Source: Galdieria partita
Taxonomy: Eukaryota; Rhodophyta; Bangiophyceae; Galdieriales; Galdieriaceae
Assembly (NCBI GenBank): GCA_025991245.1
Contig: BQMJ01000019.1
Span: forward strand, 20,001 to 84,000
Direction: 5' to 3'
DNA: 64,000 bases
Shown here: positions 1 through 9,851 of the stretch, piece after piece
How the letters are laid out: each line of letters begins with the position of its first letter
How positions within the stretch are numbered: position 1 is the stretch's first letter
Notes under the pieces: generated by a model
Told to the model about the DNA's origin: nothing
What the model saw: only the letters and a program-made list of their open reading frames with translations
The model's database searches: none
Position numbers and translations under genes: made by a program

Positions 1-51
1 GAGATGCATCGGTAGTACGGTGAAGCGCCATCCTTTTTCAGGGCTAAACCA

Positions 52-88
<37 letters not shown>

Positions 89-387
89 TCAACTTCCATG
101 ACCACCGTCCTGCTGTCTATATGAATCAACACCTTTTCGATTTCTAATGAACCGTACATTTAGGCACCTTAGCATCTCGTTCGGTTCAACCCGCATCGCC
201 AGTTCTGCTTACCAAAAATGGCCCACTTACAGCTCAACATTCTCATTTCACAAAAAGCTTAATCAAAAAGCTTCTAGTCTCTTACCGATTAAGAGTTTGA
301 GAATAGGTCGAGAAAAACTCGTTTCCCGAGGCCTCTAATCATTCGCTTGACCCAATAAAACTGTTGTAAAAGCTGTAGCTATCCTGG

Positions 388-443
<56 letters not shown>

Positions 444-1067
444 ACCCAAGTCAAACGAGCGATTTGCACGTCAGCATCGTAAACGGACCTCCACCAGAGT
501 TTCCTCTGGCTTCATCCTACTCAGGCATAGTTCACCATCTTTCGGGTCCCAACATAACAACTACTTTGCCTTTCAATAAATATTGAAAGGAAGCGAGTTG
601 CATTCGTTTTCATAAAATAAAAACAAAATCACTCTACAAAAAAAATTAAATTTTTTTTTATCGCTTGCACTGCGTAGATTCAAAGATACTTCTTCTTCTA
701 CTCGCTGTCATGTTAGACTCCTTGGTCCGTGTTTCAAGACGGGTCGAAATCTACCATAAGGATCCATGTTCTCTTAAAAACCCTTGCGGGGATATAAAAC
801 ATAGTCTAGTAAATAGAGTCACAATTCACAGACTCTACATTCTTCTCAATGGAAAAATATAGGCAACTTGAATCAGACCTTTCATTTACTATACACCATG
901 TACATGGACCATCCAAATGGAAATTCCAACATTCATTTCTCTTTCTTTTTGTCGAGAAATCAACTAGGATTTCCTTGGATTGCTTTTTCAATAAAATAAT
1001 GGTAGATTGCGCTTCCCTCTCAACGGTTTCAAGTACTATTGCACTCTCTTTTCAAAGTTCTTTTCAT

Positions 1068-1099
<32 letters not shown>

Positions 1100-1454
1100 T
1101 CTCTTTCATATTTAGCCTTGGATGATTTATAACACCCAAGCAAATTAAGGCTGTACTACCAAACAACCCGACTCTAACAAATTCTAGTATCGTAACGCAT
1201 AAATTACAAAGAAAAAGATAAACGGGATTCTCACCCTCCATGATATTCCATTCCAGGAAATTTGCTTTTTCTTTTATGCAAATACTAGAAGTGTATTTCA
1301 CTATACATCTCCTTTACAGTTGAATTGGTAAAGGATTCTCATATTGGGCTTTTCCCACTTCGCTCGCCGCTACTAGGGGAATTCCAGTTGGTTTCTTTTC
1401 CTCCGCTTAATGATATGCTTAAGTTCAGCGGGTAGCCTCATCTGATTGGAGGTC
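1..1454 (-). rRNA. 28S (LSU) rRNA, 5' part, runs off the window
   Basis: Reading the minus strand, the stretch ending near 1454 begins with the universal LSU 5' start that pairs with the 5.8S 3' end, then the conserved 'CCGCTGAACTTAAGCATAT' block (reverse complement near 1405-1432). Further conserved core blocks follow down to position 1, among them the region around 60-130. About 1.45 kb is present; the rest lies outside the window. Core segments are interrupted by AT-rich variable domains, for example 585-665 with long A and T runs. The small ORFs over this stretch are artefacts of rRNA sequence. The exact 5' end is placed by homology to the usual LSU start. Confidence 0.96.
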
Positions 1455-1959
1455 TCTTAATATAAAGTCATTGGTTTGTGAATACTAGATAAAATCAATG
1501 AATCCAAAAAAAAGGGAAGAAATCTAGTATTTTTTGGAGAAAAAAACTTGAAAAATGGATACAATGATTGACAATGAGAATTAGAAACAATCCATCATAA
1601 TTGTATACATGCATACCGATTCAAATTTTTCCTTTCAAAAAAAACTAGTTTTGTTTTTCTTTCAATCACAAGTGCAAAAGAACTCACAACATGTATTATT
1701 CAATACATGTGATCCAAAAAAACAGGATTCATAAAATCATCCAGTATCTTTATTTCATTTCTTTCCTTCTTGTTGAAAAACTCGATAAATTCTCATAAAA
1801 TACTCGACAAAAAGAAAAATCAAAGTACAAAATTGACATCTCCACAATAGAGAAATTTCAATCATGTTGTCCATGATTTCTCTTCTCCTACAAGTATCCT
1901 ATGATATTCTATCAAGTAGTTTCCATTCCATTTTTTCAAATAAAATGATTTTGCTAAAA
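1455..1959 (-). other. Internal transcribed spacer 2 (ITS2)
   Basis: AT-rich, non-conserved spacer between the 5.8S and 28S genes, about 505 nt. It contains many A and T runs and no reading frame of note. The limits depend on the two flanking homology-placed rRNA ends. Confidence 0.9.
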
Positions 1960-2122
1960 GACACTCCAACAGATGTGCTTCCAAGAAAATAAATTCACTT
2001 GAAAGCGCAACTTGCGTTCAAAGATTCAATGATTCACGAAAACTTGCAGTTCACACTACATTTCGCTTTTTGCCGCGTTCTTCATCGTAAAGAGAACCGA
2101 GATATCCACCGTTGAGAGCTTT
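1960..2122 (-). rRNA. 5.8S rRNA
   Basis: On the minus strand it begins with the classical 5.8S 5' part (reverse complement near 2089-2122, containing 'CGGTGGATATCTCGGTTC'). It continues through the conserved 'GAAGAACGCGGC'-type and 'GTGAATCATTGAATCTTTG' blocks and ends near the usual '...TTGGAGTGTC' 3' terminus. The length of about 163 nt is normal. It pairs with the 5' end of the 28S gene. Confidence 0.96.
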
Positions 2123-2519
2123 CTATTTTATCAATTATGCTTGATTTATTTTCTGTTTTGTTTTACTTGCAAAATGGGAACAAATAATAAACATTTATAT
2201 CCAAATGATATAAAAATTTTATGATTCTTTCAAAGAAGAAATAAAAGGAAAAAGAAAAATGATCATTTCTCTCTCTCTCTCTTTTCTTTCTCCTTTCTTC
2301 AATGCACAGGGTGTTTATATATATATATAGAGATATAATGTGAATACAAAAATAAAAATAATCAAGAAATACAACAGATTCCAAAAGAACAACAAAAAAA
2401 GAAAGAAAAATAAAAAATATTCTTTCTATCCTCTCCCTTTTCTGTCCCTTTAAAATCCAACTTGTACCCTCAATCACTCTTTTCACTCTTGCATCCCACA
2501 TCTACCTTCTCATACTGTG
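2123..2519 (-). other. Internal transcribed spacer 1 (ITS1)
   Basis: About 400 nt of A/T-rich spacer between 18S and 5.8S. It carries a CT microsatellite near 2266-2282 and a short TA/GA repeat near 2318-2336. The 112-codon ORF on the minus strand here is low-complexity and not a believable gene. Confidence 0.9.
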
Positions 2520-2578
<59 letters not shown>

Positions 2579-2656
2579 CAATAAGGTTCAACGTACTTCC
2601 CATAATATCCATTTTCAAAAAAATAAATATCACAGTCCGTACGCTTCACCGGATCG

Positions 2657-2704
<48 letters not shown>

Positions 2705-3151
2705 TTCAACGCAAGTTGATGACTCGCGTTTACAAGGAATTCCTCGTTCATAAATACAGTTACAGTATTCAATCCCAAGCACGATGCAAGTTAAAAGATT
2801 ACCTAGATTCCTTTCAGAATAGGATATTATTCACTCTTTGACTGCATCAGTGTAGCCCGCGTGCAGCCCAGGACATCAAAGGGCATCACAGACCTGTTAT
2901 TGCCTAAAGCTTCCATCCGTGAAAAACGAATAGTACCTCTAAGAAGTAGACAATATTTCTTCAAAAAAATATAGCTACTAGTTAGCAGGAAAAGGTCTCG
3001 TTCGTTAACGGAATTAACCAGACAAATCACTCCACCAACTAAGAACGGCCATGCACCACCACCCATTCAATCATGAAAGAGCTATCAATCTGTCAATCAT
3101 AAAAATGTCCGGACCTGGTAAGTTGCCCCGTGTTGAGTCAAATTAAGCCGC

Positions 3152-3199
<48 letters not shown>

Positions 3200-4350
3200 A
3201 CTTGCGACCATACTCCCCCCAGAACCCAAAATCTTTGGTTTCCCGGAAAAAAAGGATGTACGAGTATATTTCAGTACACCATCTTTTAGATGGCAACGTT
3301 TATGGTTAAGACTACGACGGTATCTAATCGTCTTCGATCCCCTAACTTTCGTCCTTGATCAATGGGTATATCCTTGCCAAACGCTTTCGCATCCGTTCGT
3401 CTTCCAAAAATCCAAGAATTTCACCTCTGACTATGGAATACAAATGGCCCCAACTACCCCTATTGACTTGAAAAGATTCAATACTCTCCTACTCAAGTAT
3501 AGAATCTTATAAATGACTATTATACCATGCTACGCTATCCTCTCAATGGAGACGCTTGAAACACTCTAATTTTTTCACAGTAAATAAAAATAAAAATAAT
3601 AAACAATCAATCAAGATCATTATCATTCTCATTTCAATATGAGCATAGCAGTATCATCCTTTTCAAAAAAAAAGAAAATCACTGCTATCACTCACATTTC
3701 CGACTACGGGCGTTTTAACTGCAACAACGTTCGTGTACGCTATTGGAGCTGGAATTACCGCGGCTGCTGGCACCAGACTTGCCCTCCAATCGTTACTCCT
3801 TTCAACTTTTAAATCAAAGTCATGCCAATAAGATAACATATCAATGCTACCTATCGGTATTTCTTGTCGCTACCTCCCTGTGTCAGGATTGGGTAATTTG
3901 CGCGCCTGCTGCCATCCTTGGATGTGGTAGCCATCTCTCAGGCTCCCTCTCCGGAATCGAACCCTAATTCCCCGTTACCCGTCAACACCACGGTAGGCCT
4001 CGATCCTACCGTCAAAAGTTGATAGGGCAGAAATTCAAACAATGCGTCAATAGTTCAATTACTATCAATCCACAAAATTATCATGATTCAACTGTTAAAC
4101 ATTTTAAAGTAAAATGTTCAAGTAGGATCACTAATAAGTGCATGTCCAAAAAAGTTAAAAACTTTCTTGAACTAGGGCATGTATTAGCTCTAGCATTACT
4201 AGGGTTATCCATATAACTCGGAAACATTGTGTAGATTATAACTGTTTTAATGAGCCATTCACAGTCTCGCCATCAGTGTGGCTTATACTGGCATTTGCAT
4301 GGCTTAATCCTTGAGACAAGCATACGCGACCCGCAGGATCAACGGGGTAT
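2520..4350 (-). rRNA. 18S (SSU) rRNA, complete
   Basis: The 3' end is marked by the universal 'GGAAGGATCATT' terminus (reverse complement at about 2520-2531) preceded by 'GGTGAACCTGCGG'. The 5' end is marked by 'GTTGATCCTGCGGGTCGCG' (reverse complement near 4325-4345). The core blocks are in order, including the 'GCGGTAATTCCAGCTCC' block near 3744-3765 and the 'GCCCGTCGCTCCTACC' block near 2665-2685. The length of about 1.83 kb is normal for a nuclear SSU. AT-rich inserts sit at variable-region positions (about 2585-2640, 2945-2985 and 3560-3705); these look like expansion segments, not introns, because they carry no intron-type borders. This gene is transcribed first in the unit, so the promoter must lie above 4350. 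Confidence 0.97.
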
Positions 4351-7264
4351 CGTGGTGTTCTAAACAACAAAGAAAATAAACCAAAAAAATGATATTGAAA
4401 TATATGGGAACAATGCAATCAATGCTGAAAATAGAAATTCAGTTGATCACTTTGACTCGACATGCAAATATCATCTCTACGGTTTAATTCCTTTGTTGAA
4501 TTTTTCCAAAACATGGAAGAATGGAAAGTTTCTTTCAATTTCTTCTTTCAAAAAAAGAAAAAATTTACTATTACATCACATGTAAAAATGTATCGATTTT
4601 TCAAACCATCCATGACGGTATAGTTGAAATCAATACATAAATACACATTCTATAAAAACCTTCCTTTGTTTCATTCCTTTGTCTCATTTTGAAAAAGACA
4701 ATTGTTCCAAATACCATATATTCCTTTCATCATGGAATTAATTTAATTGTAAAATCATCCATGAGTTTCGAAATTATATAGTAAGTGGATGTTTTCTCAA
4801 AATAGACAAATAATATAGTCCATTCATCATCAATGAGCGGCGATGACCATCTTTTCAATCAATGACCATACAAGCCTTGTAAATGCTCATCAAGATGGAA
4901 ACTATACTCTCAACAACAACAAATACTTTGCCAAATTGGTAGTTTAATACATCAACTCCTATCTACTACTTTTCTCTTTTACAAGGATGAAAAAAACCAT
5001 CATCAGGAAAACAAGAATAAAAAGACAAAAAAAAGAGACAAAAGATATAACATCTCTCACCTCTTCTAACATCTTTTCCCTTCTTGTTCACCACCCAATG
5101 ATCAATCAATCATCCCCAATCTTTCAATGAAATCAATGGCAAAGACAAATTACAGGCAATGAAATCAATTCCCCCCAAAAAAATCCATTCGATGGGAATT
5201 CCAAATTCTTTCATCACCTTCATTTATACATAAAGCCATTCTTCTTCTGCTTCATGCTACTAGTTGTTCTACTAGTGAAAAACTTTTCTCTTTTTCTTGG
5301 CTGTCAAGCCCCTCTTTCAAACCAAAAAATACTACTTAAAAACTAAACAAAATACAAAAAAGCGGGGGCTGGTTAGACCAATCAGATGGCGACACGTAGC
5401 AAATGAAAACTGGAAAAATGACCTGGACCACAAAAATCCATTCCAATGGCTATTCCATTTCCCTCATTACCTCCTTACCCTATAAAATTTTTCAAAAAAA
5501 TTGTCACGTGTCAACTCTCTCAACTATAAGCTCCTATTTACAGTCAAGCCTTGTGAGAAGAAAAAAACTACCTTGACAATAAAACGAGTCAATCTTTCCA
5601 ACTTGCTTTTCCAAGAGTCGCAAACTCCAAAACTCAATTCTTACAACTAGTGTCAACTCCAAAGTCTTTCTTCGCAATGGACATACTTCATGTTTTAATA
5701 TAAACAGGATAAGTAATACGAAGCAAAATAACAAAATCATTCCAACGAGATGGTCTACAAACTTAGAAAAGAGTTTGAAAAGATAGACAACAAGAACGCC
5801 TAGTATCCTCCCCTCTCCATTTCAAGATATAAAACAAACTCCACTACAAAGAAAACAAAAAACTAATAATAACTTAAAATATCTAGAAACACTTGGGTCG
5901 GTAAATGTATACAACTTTTCCAGTCACGAGTTAACTTGTCTCGTGAAAAAAAGCTACAACATTTCTTCAACAAGTGCTTCTTATGTTCTCGTCTCCTAAC
6001 GAGTTTCAAGAAATTTCATACGCTTCCTGTCTTTATCTTGTTACATTCCTAAGACAATTACCTCCAGAAACTTTTCAACAAGTAGAAAATCCCAAGCTCT
6101 TCGTTTCTCATTCAAAATGTTTCTGCGCAAAACTTGAAATGATTTTCACTAGAACAGAAGGTGGGGTCAAGTTGCTCTAGTTACTTGGAATACGAATATT
6201 TGGGTTTGCTTATCTGACATATCGTTTTGAATTGTACTTGAAAAGATTGAATTGTATATCTTGCATATCAACTAAGTTTGGTTGTTTGTCCAAAAAAAGT
6301 TAAAAAAGAGAAATCTTGAGAGTTGAAAACACTTTCAACTTGAGAATACTTGTGACAATCTGTCTCTGTCTCTCTCTCTCTCTCTCTTTGTATATATTTG
6401 TTCGACATTATAGCCAACAAACTTACATAGATAGAGTTGTATTGAAGAAATGGAAAACTTTATCGTTCTTCAGCTCTGGTTGAACTTTGTGAGCACAAAT
6501 ATTCTCTTTCCATAGAATACAAATAATATTCCAATAATACTATGTAAAGAAACAACTATATAGATGCAACTGCGTTTGGTTAAAGCTGAAAAATTCTCTC
6601 CTAGGAGAGAAAACTTAGCAAAAGATGTTTGAAACCTCTTGATCAACAACTTTACACATATTTTCAACTACCTTATGTGCTCTGTTTCCTAGTCAAAACT
6701 AGAATAAGAATACAACTTTTTCCATATAAACCCTTGATTCTCTTGTTCAAACAAACCAGTAAAACTCGAATACACAAAAAAAGAAACGTTTCTGTTCTCT
6801 TCCAAATCACAACATTCAAATGTGTTAGGAAAAGCTTTGTACCTCGTACTCTTGAACTTTTTCCAAACAAGCCCTATATAAAAATGGGGAAATTCAAAAG
6901 GTTGTCATTCATTTAGACCCCTTTTTTCTACATTTCAACCAACGAGTTAATACTTTTATTATAAGAATGTACTGTTCTGCAGTCTTCAAAGTGTGTAAAA
7001 TACTCTTGTCAGAACTTCAAGTTGAAAGTTTATCCATTTCAATACTTTTTACTTTGACAACTAGATTCAATCTTGTCCTTTCATTCAACTCTTCAAAACA
7101 CAGAGACAGACAGAAAATATTCTCAGCTTCAAAAACATCATAAAGTGAAACGAGTTTTTGTTCGCTTTCATCTCTTCGAGTAAACAAGAAAATATTGAAT
7201 AGTGATTGAATTTGGATTCAATTCTTTACCAGATACTGTTGAAAACCAAACAAAACTATCTCGA
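4351..7264. other. rDNA upstream spacer: external transcribed spacer and intergenic spacer
   Basis: This is about 2.9 kb without a supportable gene. The first part must contain the 5' external transcribed spacer and the RNA polymerase I start of the minus-strand rDNA unit, but neither can be located by eye. It is AT-rich with long A and T runs. A 'TATAAAA' with an adjacent CACGTG E-box-like palindrome lies at about 5480-5516. An ORF at 5974-6180 (+) has gene-like composition but no recognisable domain. No second rRNA repeat, 5S gene or tRNA was seen. Confidence 0.7.
6369..6387. repeat. CT dinucleotide microsatellite
   Basis: An uninterrupted run of about nine TC units in the intergenic spacer, flanked by near-CT sequence. 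It has no visible relation to a gene. Confidence 0.9.
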
Positions 7265-7976
7265 ATAGTTGGATAGACTGTTGGTCACCATTGTCCTTTT
7301 TTTGGATGAACCTTCCTTGTTTTCATAATTATGAACGTGTTGTGATATTGGATCATGACAAGGATGTAGATGTTTCAATCAACAACTACACGTGTGTATC
7401 AATTGAGCCAACACCAACAATAAATTCATAGGTCTAGAAATGTTGAATTATGATCAAGTCGTTACATTTTCTTCTAGTTCACATCTTGCTGCTGGTGAAA
7501 ATAGAACATTTGTCTTGAATTATTTGAATCTATGAAAAGACATGGGTCAATCTGCTTTAAAAAGCTTCTTCGTTGCATGTTCAGAAAAGAAAAAATTGGT
7601 GGTAAAAAATGAAAACGGCAACAACTCATCCTTATGATGATTTTCAGCCTTTTACATTATCTGGCCTGTGCAGTGGGTGAAAATCCAAGTGGTCAGCTTA
7701 TTATTCAAGGCTTGCTACTGCAGTTATGTAAGTACGAAATCCACAAGTAAGTACTTGCGTTTTTACAACAAAATACATCTCAGAACTCAACTGCCTTGTG
7801 AAGTAAGTTCGAGCCATCTTGACTATCACTTTCAATCAATACCGTGTTGTTCTTTGCTTGATCAAGTCGATGGGTTTCAAAAACAACGATTTGACCTTCA
7901 AGATACTACAGATGATCAGGTAGTGCGATACATAATGATTTCTTTTCAATCAACAGAGAACTATTATACAGTCTAA
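7265..7976 (+). other. Coding-like fragments without a recognisable product
   Basis: Several overlapping open stretches on the plus strand read like exons but do not join cleanly. About 7265-7430 is open for some 55 codons in one frame and reads '...HNYERVVILDHDKDVDVS...'. About 7800-7920 reads '...CSLLDQVDGFQKQRFDLQD...' and ends at a possible GT donor after 'DDQ'. The amino-acid composition is that of a normal soluble protein, unlike the surrounding spacer. No family was recognised. It could be the 5' part of the Spo11-like locus just downstream, a separate intron-rich gene, or a decayed gene. Confidence 0.3.
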
Positions 7977-8030
7977 TTTCTTCTCTCTTTTGTATGGTGA
8001 AAAGAAGAAGTTCGACTATGCGAAATTATA

Positions 8031-9049
8031 ATGACGACTTGTAGAAGAACGCATTTAGAATTGCTCTCCCTTTCAACTTTAGAGAACCCATGATATTGTG
8101 GACCATTTGGAGAAGAGTTTGTCATCTTCCTTTTCCAGTAAAAGCCTATCACTGGAGTATACTGGCTCTACAAATAGTTATTACGGAACTTTGTTTTTCT
8201 CACAACGCAAGGTTAAAGGAACACCTTTTCTTTAACCATAGAGGTCTGTGATAGTCTCGACTTAGTATCTCGTGTTGCGTCTTTGTTTTGCGTACCTCCT
8301 GATCTGGATTCAAGTGGACTTGGGTGTTTCATGGCTGTGTCAAGTTCTTATTAGTTGAAATATATTGCTGATAATAATAATGTGCTGATTTCAAGAACAC
8401 AGAGAACATCATTCAATAACAAGAAATGGCAAAGGATTGTGACAAGGTCGCAAGTCTTTGAAACCATCTTTTGATCAAATATCATCAAACCATTCAACGT
8501 TTTTTGTATGTTGATCATTCAAATTACGTATCTAGTGACTTTTATCATTCGTTTTATCGTCCTTGTCGAAAAATCCTTCTGTATCTTTTGAAGAGGAATC
8601 ATGACTTTTTGTATACCACTTTCTCATAACGAATATTGGAAGCTTTGTTTTGGAAGGTTTAAAGAAAGCGTTTTCTTCCAAGGTCCATCTTTATCTGAAA
8701 AGATTGTGGTGTTGATAATGTGAGACAAGTGGTTTTGTCGTCACCTTGTCGCAATCATTGGAGTTTCTCAAGTTGCCTTTTGTTCTGTTCCATTTTATAA
8801 ACGTCAATCTGTCAGGATAACGACTTTTTACTCTTGCTTTCGAACAAAGTTGGAAAGAAAAATCTTACTTGCAAGTTGCCTGTGTCCATACAGGTTACTA
8901 GAAATGTGATTCATTGTTTGTTTGTGAGACTATTCAGATGCGATCTTTTCAACTCTGATATAGAATCTCTAAATATGGGAACCCATAGGAGCCAAGTCTT
9001 CTCCCAAAGGAATACCTTTGCTATCCTTGACCAAAGACAGCTTTTGTAG
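8031..9049 (+). pseudogene. Possible Spo11 / TopVIA-A-like gene, decayed or very intron-rich
   Basis: Separate open stretches in collinear order resemble pieces of the meiotic topoisomerase-like family. 8084-8211 includes '...NSYYGTLFFSQRK', compare the YY...LF.SQ of the active-site domain. 8241-8354 reads 'EVCDSLDLVSRVASLFCVP', compare the V...LDDLAR.LGVP helix. About 8532-8598 has 'FIVLVEK', compare the Toprim FILVVEK motif. 8834-9049 contains 'VTRNVIHCLFVRLF', 'RCDLFNSDIE' (compare DCDPFG..I) and 'MGTHRSQV' (compare LG..PSQV). The pieces are in different frames, the usual KR before the active-site tyrosines is missing, and the segment between the DCDP-like and LG-like parts is too short. 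The identification rests on short motifs only. A gene with undetected introns remains possible. Confidence 0.25.
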
Positions 9050-9083
9050 ACACAGTGTTGTACACTCTCTCGATAGTAGAAAA

Positions 9084-9326
9084 TTATTCTGCTGAGTTGT
9101 CAGTTATCCAATGTCGACGACCGGTTGGACCAGGTGGTATCAACTCGACTTGGTAGTCTGGTACTAGCATAGGAATGTTATACAATTTCGTGTTAACTCC
9201 ACCTTTCTGCAATAAACAATCCATAAAAGGGATACTCCTTGTACTCTCCAGTACGCCAAAGGCAGCTACGTACAATACCAATCTTTTAAATAAGAATACC
9301 CCCAACATCCTATACCAAAACTTCAC
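9084..9326 (-). CDS. Small hypothetical membrane-associated protein
   Basis: An 80-residue ORF. The N-terminal 25 residues are hydrophobic and positively charged ('MKFWYRMLGVFLFKRLVLYV'), which would suit a mitochondrial or membrane anchor. The C-terminal half is polar and proline-rich ('LVPDYQVELIPPGPTGRR'), as in small accessory subunits of respiratory complexes, but no family is recognised. It is divergent from the zinc-finger gene at 9398, with 71 bp between start codons, which fits the compact gene spacing here. The composition is more protein-like than that of the overlapping plus-strand ORF. It could still be chance. Confidence 0.4.
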   Translation of the reverse strand: MKFWYRMLGVFLFKRLVLYVAAFGVLESTRSIPFMDCLLQKGGVNTKLYNIPMLVPDYQVELIPPGPTGRRHWITDNSAE

Positions 9327-9397
9327 ATATTGTGTTCATTGGCATCCCCCACGTATCTCGTTGATAGTTTCGGAGATTATTTGTATCCAAGCAGGAG

Positions 9398-9805
9398 ATG
9401 TCATTTATAGGATCATCTTTCCAAGGACCGACAAAAACTCGTTTGCAAAAGAAAGTATCTACTCGTCATTCTTGTCGTGCTAACATCAAAAGGGGTTTCG
9501 TGGCAAGTTTGGACAATACGAAACTGGAAAATTCCTCGTTTTCTTCAAAAGGTGAACAGGAGGGTGAACATACAAAGTGGGAACAAGAGAAAGGTTCACC
9601 AGAATGCAAACAATGTAATGGAACAGGAGAAATACCGTGTCCTGCATGTGAAGGAAAGGGTTACTTCGTGATGGAAGTGTTCAATGTGACTTCCAGCAAT
9701 CAGTGTCAGGTTTGTCGTGGACATCGACAAGCACCTTGCCCAACTTGTAAAGAATACATATATCGTGCAGTAAGTGACTGGGATAAGAATAATAATATAA
9801 ACTGA
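9398..9805 (+). CDS. DnaJ-type zinc finger protein without J domain, probably organellar
   Basis: A 135-residue protein whose C-terminal half carries four cysteine pairs of the DnaJ/BSD2 central zinc-finger type. They are CKQCNGTG and CPACEGKG (two canonical CxxCxGxG), then CQVCRGHR and CPTCKEYI (degenerate in the glycines). In DnaJ these four pairs bind two zinc ions and contact unfolded clients. There is no J domain, so it cannot recruit Hsp70 in the usual way. Plant relatives such as BSD2 and LQY1 are small plastid chaperones or thiol-isomerases. The basic, Ser/Thr-rich first 35 residues look like a plastid or mitochondrial transit peptide; this is inference. It is convergent with the next gene, whose stop lies 46 bp away. 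Confidence 0.75.
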   Translation: MSFIGSSFQGPTKTRLQKKVSTRHSCRANIKRGFVASLDNTKLENSSFSSKGEQEGEHTKWEQEKGSPECKQCNGTGEIPCPACEGKGYFVMEVFNVTSSNQCQVCRGHRQAPCPTCKEYIYRAVSDWDKNNNIN

Positions 9806-9851
9806 AACTTTTCTTCCAATGTATGTAAATAGTCTCTCTAATAGTTTATGG

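Noticed and set aside
2163-2501. 112-codon minus-strand ORF with Phe/Arg/Glu runs
   Set aside because: It lies wholly in ITS1 and derives from CT and A-rich repeats.
147-4418. Many 60-112-codon ORFs on both strands over 1-4418
   Set aside because: They lie in rRNA genes and spacers; the rRNA identity is unambiguous and the peptides are low-complexity or reflect structured RNA.
5297-5740. ORFs at 5297-5485 (+) and 5534-5740 (-)
   Set aside because: Hydrophobic or Lys-rich strings with no family similarity, in the rDNA spacer.
8206-8240. A fourth GC-AG intron (GCAAGG...ATAG) in the Spo11-like region
   Set aside because: It would give an attractive join, but at about 35 nt it is shorter than any other intron here, so it was not counted.
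9175-9483. 102-codon plus-strand ORF beside the zinc-finger gene
   Set aside because: It is antisense to the more protein-like minus ORF at 9084-9326 and overlaps the zinc-finger gene in another frame.
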